Assembly: GCF_014137945.1 (NCBI RefSeq)
Contig: NZ_JACGWX010000001.1
Span: 620,001 to 684,000, forward strand
Length of the DNA stretch: 64,000 nucleotides
Source: Microcella alkalica
GTDB lineage: Bacteria; Actinomycetota; Actinomycetes; Actinomycetales; Microbacteriaceae
Direction of reading: 5' to 3'
Below, piece by piece: positions 1 through 8,690 of this stretch (its first letter is position 1; each line of letters begins with the position of its first letter). Under the pieces are notes generated by a model. That model saw only the letters and a list, made by a program, of their open reading frames with translations. It was not told the DNA's origin and made no database searches. A program made the position numbers and the translations under genes.

Positions 1-1
1 C

Positions 2-766
2 GCCTTCGACCAGGTGCTCATGGATGTCGCCCTCCACCGGGCGGGCGTCACGTTCGTGCTCGACCGCGCGGGCGTCACGGGGCCCGACGGCCCGAGCCAT
101 CACGGCATCTGGGATCTCGCGATCCTGCAGGTCGTTCCGAACATCCGTCTCGCCGCGCCGCGCGACGCCACGCGCCTGCGTGAGGAGCTAGCCGAGGCCG
201 TCGCGGTGCAGGACGCCCCCACCGTGCTCCGCTTCTCGAAGGGCTCGGTCGGCACGGAGTTCGACGCCGTCCGGCGCACCCACGACGGCGTCGACGTCCT
301 TCGCGAGGCGCCCCACAAGGACGTGCTCATCGTCACGGTCGGCCCGATGGCCAAGCTGGGTCTCGAGGTCGCGGACAGGCTCGCGGCGCAGGGCATCGGC
401 GCGACCGTCGTCGACCCACGCTGGGTCGTTCCGGTCGCCGGCAGCATCATCGACCTCGCCCGCGACCACCGCATCGTCGTCTCGATCGAGGACGGCATCC
501 GGGTCGGTGGCATCGGCACGCGCATCCGTCAGGAGCTGCGTGCCGCCGGCGTCGACACGGCCGTCGACGAGCTCGGCCTTCCCGATCAGTTCCTCGACCA
601 CGCGTCTCGCGACGAGATCCTGGACGAGGTGGGGCTCACGCCTCAGGCGATCGCCCGCGATCTGGTCGCTCAGGTGCTGGGACGACGCATCCCCGTCGCC
701 CGGCCTTTGCCGGAGGACGCGGTCGTCGATGCCTCAGCCGATCAGCCCTCCGACCGCCGCCGGTAG
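2..766 (+). CDS. dxs: 1-deoxy-D-xylulose-5-phosphate synthase, C-terminal part (left-truncated by window)
   Basis: Cytosolic thiamine-diphosphate enzyme that joins pyruvate and glyceraldehyde 3-phosphate to make DXP, the first step of the MEP isoprenoid pathway. The visible 254 codons hold the end of the transketolase pyrimidine-binding domain ([15 protein letters not shown], then FSKGS) and the whole C-terminal domain ([19 protein letters not shown]). Full Dxs is usually about 620-640 residues, so roughly the first 60 percent lies left of the window. The frame is open from base 2. The 3' end overlaps the convergent reductase gene by 25 bp. Confidence 0.95.
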   Translation, partial: AFDQVLMDVALHRAGVTFVLDRAGVTGPDGPSHHGIWDLAILQVVPNIRLAAPRDATRLREELAEAVAVQDAPTVLRFSKGSVGTEFDAVRRTHDGVDVLREAPHKDVLIVTVGPMAKLGLEVADRLAAQGIGATVVDPRWVVPVAGSIIDLARDHRIVVSIEDGIRVGGIGTRIRQELRAAGVDTAVDELGLPDQFLDHASRDEILDEVGLTPQAIARDLVAQVLGRRIPVARPLPEDAVVDASADQPSDRRR

Positions 767-1206
767 CGCAGTTCCACCGCGCCGTTCTCGAAGGCAGTCG
801 TGCCCGTCATCTCCCGGACGAGCGGCTCGCCGGTCGTGGGCAGCAGGCGGGTCTCCGCGCCGAGCGTGAGCGGCATCGCCGTCATGCCCAGCTCGTCGAT
901 CTCGCCGATGGCCGCGAGCTGAGCGGCGGTCGAACCGCCGCCGACGAGCCATACCGATCGTTCGCCCGCGGCTGGCCGCGCCTCGCGCACCGCTCGTGAG
1001 GCGTCCCGGCTCACGACGCGGAGGTCTGCGCCCTCGATCTGCGGGACCTCGCCGTGCGTGAGGACCCACACCGGGAGACCGGGGTAGGCCCACTGGCCGC
1101 CCTCCTCGAGCAGGAACCGCAGGGTGCCCGCGCCCATGACGACCGCACCGACATCGGCGAAGAAGCCATCGAGGCTCTGGGCGACGTAGTACTGCACGGT
1201 GCTCAT
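742..1206 (-). CDS. dihydrofolate reductase / RibD C-terminal-domain family protein with apparent internal deletion
   Basis: A 154-residue protein of the RibD_C/DHFR-like family, NADPH-dependent reductases mostly without an assigned substrate. Visible hallmarks are the N-terminal strand [33 protein letters not shown], the glycine-rich [14 protein letters not shown], and a C-terminal [13 protein letters not shown]. Relatives are usually about 180-190 residues, with 25-30 residues between the SLDGF strand and the DVGAVVMG segment. Here SLDGFF runs straight into ADVGAVVMG, so an in-frame deletion is likely and activity is uncertain. The 3' end overlaps dxs on the other strand. Confidence 0.8.
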   Translation of the reverse strand: MSTVQYYVAQSLDGFFADVGAVVMGAGTLRFLLEEGGQWAYPGLPVWVLTHGEVPQIEGADLRVVSRDASRAVREARPAAGERSVWLVGGGSTAAQLAAIGEIDELGMTAMPLTLGAETRLLPTTGEPLVREMTGTTAFENGAVELRYRRRSEG

Positions 1207-1322
1207 GCGCTCACGCTCGAGCGGACCGCCGTCATCGGGCGCGCGGGAGGGCGGTCGCCCGGAGCGGAACGGAGACGGCGACGGGCATCCGTCGAGGGAG
1301 CCCGGGGTCGTGACCGGTGAAT

Positions 1323-1393
1323 CGGTGCCGGCGGTCGGTGCCGGCGGTCGGTGCCGGCGGTCAGTGCCGGCGGTCAGTGCCGGCGGTCAGTGC
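1323..1393. repeat. 13-bp tandem repeat, about 5.5 copies
   Basis: Five consecutive 13-bp units (three CGGTGCCGGCGGT followed by two CAGTGCCGGCGGT) and a partial sixth, CAGTGC. The array begins in the 180-bp gap between two divergent genes and reaches into the last codons of the fadB-like gene, whose TGA stop (minus strand, 1387-1389) lies at the junction of the last full unit. Each unit contains the palindrome GCCGGC. Units are contiguous without spacers, so this is a minisatellite and not a CRISPR. No other feature is visible in the gap. Confidence 0.9.
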
Positions 1394-3546
1394 GAGCCGC
1401 GGATGGCCGGCGTGTGGAACGTGCCGCCGAACACGCGCTCGGAGGCGCCCACCCGGTCGAGGAACGGCGTGACGCCGCCCATCTGGAACGGCCAGCCGGC
1501 ACCGAGGATCATGCAGAGGTCGATGTCCTCCGGCGCCGAGACCACGCCCTCCTCGAGCATGCGGTGGATCTCGTCGGCGAGGCCATCCTCGAGGCGCCGC
1601 GTGAGCTCCTCGACGGTCGAGGGCGTGGAGCCCGCGGGGCGGTGCTTCGCGACGATCGCGACGGCCTTCTTGTCGATGCCCTTCGGGTTGCCCTTCGCAT
1701 CCTTCTCCAGGAGCACGCCCGCCTCAGCGAGCTCATGCAGCGCGGGCGACTCGAAGAAGCGCTCGGGGAAGGCCGCGTGGTGCGTGTCGAGCACGTGCGC
1801 GCCGACCTTGAGCCCCACGAGGTCCAGCAGCACGAACGGATCCATCGGCAGGCCGAAGTGGCGCTGGGCGGCGACGACGTCCTCGAACGGCGTTCCCGTC
1901 TCGACCGCGTGCATCGCCTCTCCGAGGAGCTTGGCGAGGATGCGGTTGACGACGAAGCCGGGGGAGTCGGCCGTGATGACGGCGTTCTTCTTCAGCGCAG
2001 CCGCCGTGACCATCGCGGTGGCGAGGGTTGCCTCGTTCGTCGCGGGCGCGTTCACGACCTCGATGAGCGGCATGACGGCGACCGGGTTGAAGAAGTGGAA
2101 GCCCACGACGCGCTCGGGATGCTCGAGCTTCTCGGCGATCCGCTCGACCGAGAGCGACGAGGTGTTGGTCGCGAGGACCGCGGTCGGCGAGACGTGCTTC
2201 TCGATCTCGGCGAACACCGACTGCTTGATGGCGAGCTCCTCGAAGACCGCCTCGATGACCCAGTCGCAGCCCGCGAAGTCGGCCTTGTCGGTCGTGCCCG
2301 TCACGAGCGAGCGCAGCCGGTTCGCGTCGTCGGCGTGCAGGCGGCCCTTCTGCTCGAGCGCGGAGATCTCGCCGTGGATGTAGGCGATCCCCTTGTCGAC
2401 GCGCTCCTGGTCGAGGTCGGTGATGATGACCGGCACCTGCAGGCGCCGCACGAACAGCAGCGCGAACTGGCTGGCCATGAGACCGGCGCCGAGGACGCCG
2501 ATGCGGGTGACCGGCGTGGCGAGGCGCTTGTCGGGCGCCCCCGCCGGCTTCTTCGCGCGCTTCTGCACGAGGTTGAAGGCGTAGATCGAGGCCCGGAACT
2601 GATCGCCCGAGATCAGGTCGGCGAGCGCGTCGTCCTCCGCCGCGAAGCCCGCCGCCTTGTCCGAGCTCTTGGCCGCCTTGAGGAGGTCGAGAGCGACGTA
2701 GGGGGAGCGGGCGACGGAGCCGATGCGCTTCTCGAGCATGCTGCGCGCGATGCCGATCGCGGCATCCCACTTCACGGCCCGCTCGATCTTGCCCGGCTGG
2801 CTCGGGCGCTTGACCTTGGTCCGCCCGGCGATGACGCCGTCCGCCCAGCGGATCGAGCTCTCGAGGAACGTCGCCGAGTCGAAGATCGCATCCGCCATGC
2901 CGAGCTCGAAGGCCTGCTCGGCCGTGAGCATGCGGTTGTTCTTCAGCGGGTTCTCGACGACGACCTTGAGTGCGTTCTCGATCCCGATGAGGTTCGGCAG
3001 CAGCCACGCGCCGCCCCAGCCGGGGATGATGCCGAGGAAGACCTCGGGCAGCGCGATGCCGGCGGCGCTGCGGTCGATCGTGCGGTAGTCGGCGTTGAGG
3101 GCGACCTCGACGCCGCCGCCGAGGGCGAGGCCGTTGATGAAGACGAACGACGGGACGCCGAGCTCGCCGAGCTTTCCGAGCGCGTAGTGCCCGAGCTGGG
3201 CCATGAGCTTGCCCGATGCGCGGTCGGGGATGCTCTCGACCTTGGACAAGTCGGCGCCGGCCGCGAGGATGAACGGTTTGCCGGTGACGGCGACGCCGCC
3301 GATCTCGCCGCGCGAGGCGCGAGCGGCCTGCGCGTCCATGACACGCGCGAACTCCAGGAGCCCCTGAGGGCCGAGCGTGCTCGGGCGGGTGTGATCGCGA
3401 CCGTTGTCGATCGTCACGAGCGCGAGCGTGCCGCCACTCGGGAGGGTCACGTCGCGCACGAACGAGTGCGTGACGACCTCGTCCTCCGCGAGCGCGAGGA
3501 GCGGCTCGAACTGCTCCGCCGAGTACTGTGCGATGGCGCTGGTCAT
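1387..3546 (-). CDS. fadB: multifunctional fatty-acid oxidation protein: enoyl-CoA hydratase / 3-hydroxyacyl-CoA dehydrogenase
   Basis: A 719-residue two-part beta-oxidation enzyme. Residues about 20-330 form the crotonase-type hydratase domain (LAAGADLSK, and the oxyanion-hole segment ALGGGVEVALNADYR). A Rossmann NAD domain starts near residue 345 (IGVLGAGLMASQFALL), with NTSSLSVERIA and FHFFNPVAVMPLIEVV typical of 3-hydroxyacyl-CoA dehydrogenase, followed by the C-terminal dehydrogenase domain (DSPGFVVNRIL). Its ATG directly abuts the stop codon of the upstream thiolase gene, so the two are cotranscribed. Together they complete the last three steps of each fatty-acid oxidation cycle. Confidence 0.93.
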   Translation of the reverse strand: MTSAIAQYSAEQFEPLLALAEDEVVTHSFVRDVTLPSGGTLALVTIDNGRDHTRPSTLGPQGLLEFARVMDAQAARASRGEIGGVAVTGKPFILAAGADLSKVESIPDRASGKLMAQLGHYALGKLGELGVPSFVFINGLALGGGVEVALNADYRTIDRSAAGIALPEVFLGIIPGWGGAWLLPNLIGIENALKVVVENPLKNNRMLTAEQAFELGMADAIFDSATFLESSIRWADGVIAGRTKVKRPSQPGKIERAVKWDAAIGIARSMLEKRIGSVARSPYVALDLLKAAKSSDKAAGFAAEDDALADLISGDQFRASIYAFNLVQKRAKKPAGAPDKRLATPVTRIGVLGAGLMASQFALLFVRRLQVPVIITDLDQERVDKGIAYIHGEISALEQKGRLHADDANRLRSLVTGTTDKADFAGCDWVIEAVFEELAIKQSVFAEIEKHVSPTAVLATNTSSLSVERIAEKLEHPERVVGFHFFNPVAVMPLIEVVNAPATNEATLATAMVTAAALKKNAVITADSPGFVVNRILAKLLGEAMHAVETGTPFEDVVAAQRHFGLPMDPFVLLDLVGLKVGAHVLDTHHAAFPERFFESPALHELAEAGVLLEKDAKGNPKGIDKKAVAIVAKHRPAGSTPSTVEELTRRLEDGLADEIHRMLEEGVVSAPEDIDLCMILGAGWPFQMGGVTPFLDRVGASERVFGGTFHTPAIRGSH

Positions 3547-4752
3547 CTACTTGCCCTTCCGTCCGCCGCGGTAGTGCGGGTTCTCCCAGATCATCGAGCC
3601 GCCCTGGCCGAGGCCGACGCACATCGCCGTGAGGCCGTAGCGCACCTCGGGGTGCTGCTCGAACTGGCGGGCGAGCTGGATCATGAGGCGCACGCCGGAG
3701 CTCGCGAGCGGATGCCCGATCGCGATCGCGCCGCCCCACGGGTTCACCCGCGGGTCGTCGTCGTCGAGGCCGAAGTGGTCGAGCAGGCTCAGGACCTGAA
3801 CGGCGAAGGCCTCGTTGAGCTCGAAGAGACCGATGTCCTCGATCGAGAGACCCGCCTTCTTGAGCGCCTTCTCCGTCGACGGGATGGGCCCGATGCCCAT
3901 GACCTCGGGCTGCACGCCGGCGAAGGCGAAGCTCACGAGTCGCATCTTGGTCGTCAGGCCGAGCTCCTTCGCGGCGTCCGCGCTCGCGAGGAGGCTCACG
4001 GTGGCGCCGTCGGTGAGCGGCGAGGCGTTGCCGGCCGTCACGCGCCCGTGCGGGCGGAAGGGGGTTTTGAGCGCGGCGAGGCCCTCCATCGTGGTCTCGG
4101 GGCGCATGCCCTCGTCCGCGGTCGCGAGGCCGTAGCCCTGCTCGCTGCGGAGGGCGACGGGGACGAGGTCGGGCTGGATATGGCCGGCGGCGTAGGCGGC
4201 GGCGACCTTCTGCTGGCTGCGCATGCCGAAGCGGTCGGCGCGCTCCTTCGTCAGCGAGGGGAAGCGGTCGTGCAGTCGCTCGGCGGTCATGCCCATGTTG
4301 AGGGCGTCGCCGCTCACGAGCTTCTCGGCGAGGAAGCGCGGGTTGGGGTCGGCGCTGCCGCCCATCGGGTGGCGGCCCATGTGCTCCACGCCGCCCGCGA
4401 TGGCCACGTCGTACGCGCCGAAGGCGATGCCGCCCGCGGTCGTCGCGACGGCGGTCATGGCGCCGGCGCACATGCGGTCGATCGCGTATCCGGGAACGGA
4501 CATCGGGAGACCTGCGAGGATCGCCGCAGTCCGGCCCAGGGTGAGCCCCTGGTCGCCCTCCTGCGTCGTCGCCGCGATCGCGACGTCGTCGACGCGCTCC
4601 TTCGGCAGCGACGGGTTCCGCTCCAGGAGCCCGATCATCGCCTTGACGATCAGATCGTCGGCTCGCGTGCCCCAGTACATCCCTTTTTCGCCCCCTCGTC
4701 CGAACGGAGTGCGAACTCCGTCGACGAACACGACTTCGGCTCGATCGGCCAC
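3547..4752 (-). CDS. fadA: acetyl-CoA C-acyltransferase (3-ketoacyl-CoA thiolase)
   Basis: A 401-residue thiolase that cleaves 3-ketoacyl-CoA with CoA to acetyl-CoA and a shortened acyl-CoA. All catalytic motifs are visible: the nucleophile Cys in DRMCAGAMTAV, NEAFAVQ, the His of GHPLASSGVR, and the second Cys in AMCVGLGQGGSMIWE. The GTG start at 4752 is chosen because AGGGAGG lies 5 bases upstream and the family N-terminus (VFVDGVRTPFGRGG) follows; the open frame extends further upstream but shows no homology there. It abuts fadB with no spacer and follows rnd after 76 bp. Confidence 0.94.
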   Translation of the reverse strand: MADRAEVVFVDGVRTPFGRGGEKGMYWGTRADDLIVKAMIGLLERNPSLPKERVDDVAIAATTQEGDQGLTLGRTAAILAGLPMSVPGYAIDRMCAGAMTAVATTAGGIAFGAYDVAIAGGVEHMGRHPMGGSADPNPRFLAEKLVSGDALNMGMTAERLHDRFPSLTKERADRFGMRSQQKVAAAYAAGHIQPDLVPVALRSEQGYGLATADEGMRPETTMEGLAALKTPFRPHGRVTAGNASPLTDGATVSLLASADAAKELGLTTKMRLVSFAFAGVQPEVMGIGPIPSTEKALKKAGLSIEDIGLFELNEAFAVQVLSLLDHFGLDDDDPRVNPWGGAIAIGHPLASSGVRLMIQLARQFEQHPEVRYGLTAMCVGLGQGGSMIWENPHYRGGRKGK

Positions 4753-4828
4753 AGTGCCTCCCTTGTCGGTGGTCAACTCCACCAACCTAGGAGCCCCGTG
4801 GCGAGCGCGGTGCTTCGACTGCGTGTTC

Positions 4829-6130
4829 CTACGAACCGCTCTCGTCGGCCTCGACCGGGCCTTGGCTGGCATCGACAAAGGCCTGGGCGATCGTCTGTGC
4901 TGTTGCGTCAATCTGCCAGGGCCGGGCGCCGAGCGCGCGCAGGGCATCCCCGATCGATTCGGGGGTCGTCTCGGCGGGAGGATTCCAGGCCAGCCGGCGC
5001 AGGTGCTCGGGGATCACGACGTTCTCGAGCGGGATGCGGCGCTCCTCCGCGATGCGCTGCACCGCGGGCTTCGCGGCCCTGAGACGTCGGTCGGCCTCCG
5101 GATTGCGATCCGCCCAGGAGCGGGGCGGCGGGATGACATCCTCCGTCGAGCGCAGGACGGGGAGATCCTCCGTCGTGCGCCCCGCCTCGATAGCCGCCCA
5201 CCAGCGGTCGATCTGCGAGCGGCTCGCTCGGCCGTGGAAGCCCTGCAGCGCCGCGAGCTCTCGCTTGGATGCCGGCAACGCGCGCGCGGCGACGATGAGG
5301 GAGGAGTCGGGCAGGAGGCGGCCAGGAGCGCTGTCGATCTCGCGCGCGTAGGCGTCTCTCGCCAGCCAGAGCTCGCGGGCGACGGCGAGCGAGCGCTGCC
5401 CGCGCACGGAGTGGAGGCCGGACAGTCGGCGCCACGGATCGGTGCGGGGCTCGGGGGTCTCCCGCTTCAGCACGGCGGCGAATTCCTGCTCGGCGAGCTC
5501 GAGCTTGTCGTCGGCGGCGAGGAGCGCGGCGATCTCGTCGCGGACGTCGACGAGCAGCTCGACGTCGAGCGCCGCGTAGGTGAGCCACGAGGCCGGCAGC
5601 GGTCTCGTCGACCAGTCGGCCGCCGAGTGCTCCTTCGCAAGATGCAGGCCGAGCGTGGACTCCACGACGGCGCCGAGACCCACGCGCGGCAGCCCGGCCA
5701 GTCGCGCGCCAAGCTCGGTGTCGAAGATCGTCACGGGGTCGAGGCCGACCTCGCGCAGGCAGAGGAGATCCTGACTCGCGGCGTGGAGAACCCACTCGAC
5801 CTCGCCGATCGCCTCCTGCAGCTCGGCGAACGAGCCGACGGCGGGCGGATCGAAGAGGAAGGTGCCAGCCCCACGGCGGAAGACCTGGATGAGATACGCG
5901 CGCTGCGAGTACCGGAAGCCGCTTGCGCGCTCGGCGTCGACGGCGACCGGGCCCTCGCCGCCGGCGAGCGCCTCCACGGCGGCGAGGTAGCGCTCGCGGT
6001 CGCCGATCACGACGGGGGTGACGACGGGGACGGCGGTCGGAAGCGGATCGGGCGCCGCCGGGACGGCCGTGCCCTGCGCCGTCTCGAGCGCGGGCTCCTC
6101 CTCGGGCTGCGCCGGCGTCGGATCAGACAC
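4829..6130 (-). CDS. rnd: ribonuclease D with HRDC domain
   Basis: A 433-residue 3'-5' exoribonuclease of the DEDDy class, active in tRNA and stable RNA 3' processing. A proline/alanine-rich N-terminal tail of about 40 residues precedes the exonuclease domain. ExoI is VAVDAERASGF, ExoII carries the Asp of HAASQDL with its FDTELGARL context, and ExoIII is TYAALDVELLVDV with the catalytic Tyr and Asp. An HRDC nucleic-acid-binding domain follows (roughly residues 240-320). The start overlaps the 3' end of the DUF3000 gene by 8 bp, the usual actinobacterial arrangement, which indicates translational coupling. Confidence 0.93.
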   Translation of the reverse strand: MSDPTPAQPEEEPALETAQGTAVPAAPDPLPTAVPVVTPVVIGDRERYLAAVEALAGGEGPVAVDAERASGFRYSQRAYLIQVFRRGAGTFLFDPPAVGSFAELQEAIGEVEWVLHAASQDLLCLREVGLDPVTIFDTELGARLAGLPRVGLGAVVESTLGLHLAKEHSAADWSTRPLPASWLTYAALDVELLVDVRDEIAALLAADDKLELAEQEFAAVLKRETPEPRTDPWRRLSGLHSVRGQRSLAVARELWLARDAYAREIDSAPGRLLPDSSLIVAARALPASKRELAALQGFHGRASRSQIDRWWAAIEAGRTTEDLPVLRSTEDVIPPPRSWADRNPEADRRLRAAKPAVQRIAEERRIPLENVVIPEHLRRLAWNPPAETTPESIGDALRALGARPWQIDATAQTIAQAFVDASQGPVEADESGS

Positions 6131-6713
6131 GGGGCAGCCGTCGAGTGGGAAGGACGGCGACGCCCTCGGGAGCCGGGGGAAAGCCCGCGATCATGCAGAG
6201 GAGCTCGGACCAGCCCTCCACGTGCGCGGCGAGGTCGTCGTCGAGCGGCGTCCACGACGCCCGCAGCTCGAGCTGCGCACCGCTGCCCTGCGCGGCGAGC
6301 TCGCCGTACCCGGTCGAGAGCACCTTCGTCGCCGTGCCGCTCGCAGCGGTGTAGGAGGCGCCGCGCGCCTCGAGCGCGTCGACGAGCCAGGCCCAGGTGA
6401 CGTCAGCCACGAAGGGGTCGAGTCCGATGTCGACCTCGAGAGGAGCCTGCACGAAGCACACGACGCGCACCGTCCCGTTCCAGCCGGCGGGTGCCTCCGG
6501 GTCGAAGAGCACCAGAATCCGACCCGTGCCGAGGTCGAAGTCGTCGACGTGACGCGCGGGGTTCACATCGGCCGTGAGCGCGTACGAGAAGGGTGCGAGC
6601 CCGCTCGGCGCCGCAATGCTGCGCACGTCGAGCTCGGGGCGGAGGACGGCCCGGTCGACGGAGGCGATCAGCGCGTCGAACACCTCCTGCGGCGATGCGG
6701 GAGAGAGGGGCAC
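6123..6713 (-). CDS. DUF3000 family protein
   Basis: A 196-residue protein of the actinobacterial DUF3000 family, which has no assigned function. It begins PASPQEVFDALIASVD; the central part (RILVLFDPEAPAGWNG, DPFVADVTWAWLVDAL) and the C-terminal ELRASWTP segment fit the family as I know it. No signal peptide or membrane segment is seen. It is first in the DUF3000-rnd-fadA-fadB run. The start at 6713 lies only 35 bp from the divergent hydrolase gene, so both promoters must overlap in that small space. Confidence 0.85.
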   Translation of the reverse strand: MPLSPASPQEVFDALIASVDRAVLRPELDVRSIAAPSGLAPFSYALTADVNPARHVDDFDLGTGRILVLFDPEAPAGWNGTVRVVCFVQAPLEVDIGLDPFVADVTWAWLVDALEARGASYTAASGTATKVLSTGYGELAAQGSGAQLELRASWTPLDDDLAAHVEGWSELLCMIAGFPPAPEGVAVLPTRRLPRV

Positions 6714-6748
6714 CCCTGCAGACTAGAAGCTGTTGCTACGTTCGTCGC

Positions 6749-8038
6749 GTGAGACGCGCCGACCTGGCGGGAGCGCCCCGCCCCCGAACGCGGGGGAGGG
6801 GCGCCCGTCGACGGCGCGGTCTCGTCCTCTCGATCGCGGGCGGCGCCGCCGGGGCGGGCATCGCGCTGGCGATCGCATCGGCGGCTGCGGTCATCACGAT
6901 GGCACGACGGGTGGTGATGCCCGTGCGCGACCGCCCTGAGGATGTCGACTTGCTGGCAGTGGACGAGCGTCGCTCGGTCATCCGCCTGGGTCGCACCCCC
7001 GATTCCGTCGTCCCCGGCCGCTACGGCTTCTGGTTCGCCGACGGACGCGGCCACGCCAGGATCGGCCGGATCCTGTTCGAGGATGCGCACTCGGTCACGC
7101 GCGTCCTCGATTCCGTGCAGCGCGGCACGATCGGCTCGGCCAGGACAGGTCGCTGGGGCGGGTGGTACTGGCTCGAGCCGCAGGACCTGGGCGTCGCCGC
7201 GGTCGAGACGAGCATCCGCACCCCCGTCGGAGACGCTCCCGCATGGTTCGTGCCCTCCGTCGACGGCGGCAGCGGCGCGGGCGACGACTGGATCATCCAC
7301 GTGCACGGTCGGGGCGCCACGCGAGCGGAAGGGCTCCGTGCCGTCCCGCTCGCGCGGGAGCTCGGCTGGGCGAGCCTTCTCATCAGCTACCGCAACGACG
7401 GCGTCGCCCCGGCGAGCGCCGACGGCCGCTATGCGCTCGGCGCGGCCGAGTGGCGCGACCTCGAGGCGGCCATCACCCACGCGCACGATGCCGGCGCGCG
7501 CCGCATCGTGATCATGGGGTGGTCCATGGGAGGCGCCGTCGCCATGCAGCTGCTCGTTCGATCAGACGCCGCCTCGCTCGTCAGCGGGGTCGTCCTCGAC
7601 TCGCCGGTCATCGACTGGGTGACGGTGCTGCGATTCCATGCGGCGCTCTCCGGGCTGCCGAGGGCGGTCGGCGAAGTCGCGATGGGTCTGCTCGGCACGC
7701 CGGCGGTCACGCCGCTCGTGGGCAGCGCAGGGCCGATCGATCTCTCGTCGCTCGACCTCGTCGCGCGCGCGGACGAGCTCGCGGTGCCGGTGCTCGTCCT
7801 GCACAGCGACGACGACGGCTACGTGCCGATCGACGCGTCTCTCGCCCTCGCCGACGCTCGCCCGGAGCTCGTCACTCTCGAGCGGTTCGCTCAGGCCCGC
7901 CACACGCGGCTCTGGAACCTCGACTCCGAACGGTGGAACGGCGTGATCCGCGCGTGGATCAGTCGACTCGACGCGCCCACCGGGCGTAGTGAACTCCATC
8001 GCCATCGAGGAGCAGCTGGCGAGGCGCCCACCGTGTGA
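6749..8038 (+). CDS. alpha/beta hydrolase with N-terminal membrane anchor
   Basis: About 429 residues from the GTG at 6749. An Arg-rich N-terminus is followed by one hydrophobic segment (GGAAGAGIALAIASAAAVI) that should act as an anchor. The hydrolase fold has the nucleophile elbow GWSMGG, an Asp in LHSDDDGYVP, and the His of QARHTRLW as probable catalytic triad. This resembles prolyl-oligopeptidase/dienelactone-type serine hydrolases; the substrate cannot be told. No Shine-Dalgarno is seen, but TACGTT lies 6 bases before the GTG, so the message may be leaderless. The last 26 codons overlap the convergent reductase gene by 80 bp. Confidence 0.85.
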   Translation: MRRADLAGAPRPRTRGRGARRRRGLVLSIAGGAAGAGIALAIASAAAVITMARRVVMPVRDRPEDVDLLAVDERRSVIRLGRTPDSVVPGRYGFWFADGRGHARIGRILFEDAHSVTRVLDSVQRGTIGSARTGRWGGWYWLEPQDLGVAAVETSIRTPVGDAPAWFVPSVDGGSGAGDDWIIHVHGRGATRAEGLRAVPLARELGWASLLISYRNDGVAPASADGRYALGAAEWRDLEAAITHAHDAGARRIVIMGWSMGGAVAMQLLVRSDAASLVSGVVLDSPVIDWVTVLRFHAALSGLPRAVGEVAMGLLGTPAVTPLVGSAGPIDLSSLDLVARADELAVPVLVLHSDDDGYVPIDASLALADARPELVTLERFAQARHTRLWNLDSERWNGVIRAWISRLDAPTGRSELHRHRGAAGEAPTV

Positions 8039-8690
8039 TCGCGCCGTCATCATCGGGCAGCAGGCTGATGCCCGACCCTCCCAGGCGCGGAACGGTCGTC
8101 AGGCACACCTCGTCGACGAGCCCGGCCGCGAGCAGCCGGCCGGCGAGGCCGGGGCCGCCCTCGCAGACCATCCGCTCGGCGCCGTGCGCGCGGAGCGCGC
8201 CGAGGATCTCGAGCGCCGTCGCCGGCTCGCTGCGATCGGGGAGGGGGAGGATCGTGTGCCGGATGCCGCGCAGGGAGCGGCGCACGGCATCCGTTGCCGA
8301 TCCTGGCGCGAGAACGAGGACGTCGGGCGCGTCCTCGCGGGGCTCGAATTCGTGCCCGCTCAGGTCGCCCGAGCTCGTCACGATCGCGAGCGGCGTCCGG
8401 CGCGGGAGTCGATATGACTCGGCCCGCACCGTGCTCGCCCCGACGAGGATCACGTCGGCGTGCTCGCGGATCACCCCGAGGATCATGCGGTCGGCCCCCG
8501 CCGTGAGCGAACCGGACGTGCCGTCCTCACCCGTCACGCGGCCGTCGAGCGTCGTCACGAAATTGAGGCGGATGCTCTCGCCCTCGCCCGGCGCGTACCA
8601 CTTCAGCAGTCGTTCGCGGGCTCCGGCGCCGTCGACGTCGAGCACGGCACCCTCGGCCGGCGCCGCGGGGTGGACGCGGCGGAGGATCAC
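7959..8690 (-). CDS. pyrimidine reductase family protein (RibD C-terminal domain)
   Basis: A 243-residue reductase related to the C-terminal half of RibD, which reduces the ribosyl side chain of the riboflavin precursor pyrimidine; here it stands alone and may act on another substrate. Motifs are IRLNFVTTLDGRV near residue 40, ADVILVGASTVRAE, and the NADPH-binding ERMVCEGGPGLAGRLLAAGLVDE. The GTG at 8690 is chosen because it forms a GTGA overlap with the sufE stop, implying translational coupling. The 3' end overlaps the convergent hydrolase gene by 80 bp. No other riboflavin gene is nearby. Confidence 0.88.
   Translation of the reverse strand: MILRRVHPAAPAEGAVLDVDGAGARERLLKWYAPGEGESIRLNFVTTLDGRVTGEDGTSGSLTAGADRMILGVIREHADVILVGASTVRAESYRLPRRTPLAIVTSSGDLSGHEFEPREDAPDVLVLAPGSATDAVRRSLRGIRHTILPLPDRSEPATALEILGALRAHGAERMVCEGGPGLAGRLLAAGLVDEVCLTTVPRLGGSGISLLPDDDGAITRWAPRQLLLDGDGVHYARWARRVD

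Noticed and set aside
1323-1393. CRISPR array
   Set aside because: Units are 13 bp and contiguous with no spacers and no cas genes nearby.
1351-5082. Very long open frame on the plus strand opposite fadB and fadA
   Set aside because: It is antisense to two clear genes on the other strand and its translation is Arg/Glu/Gly-rich without any family motif, as expected from high-GC third-position bias.
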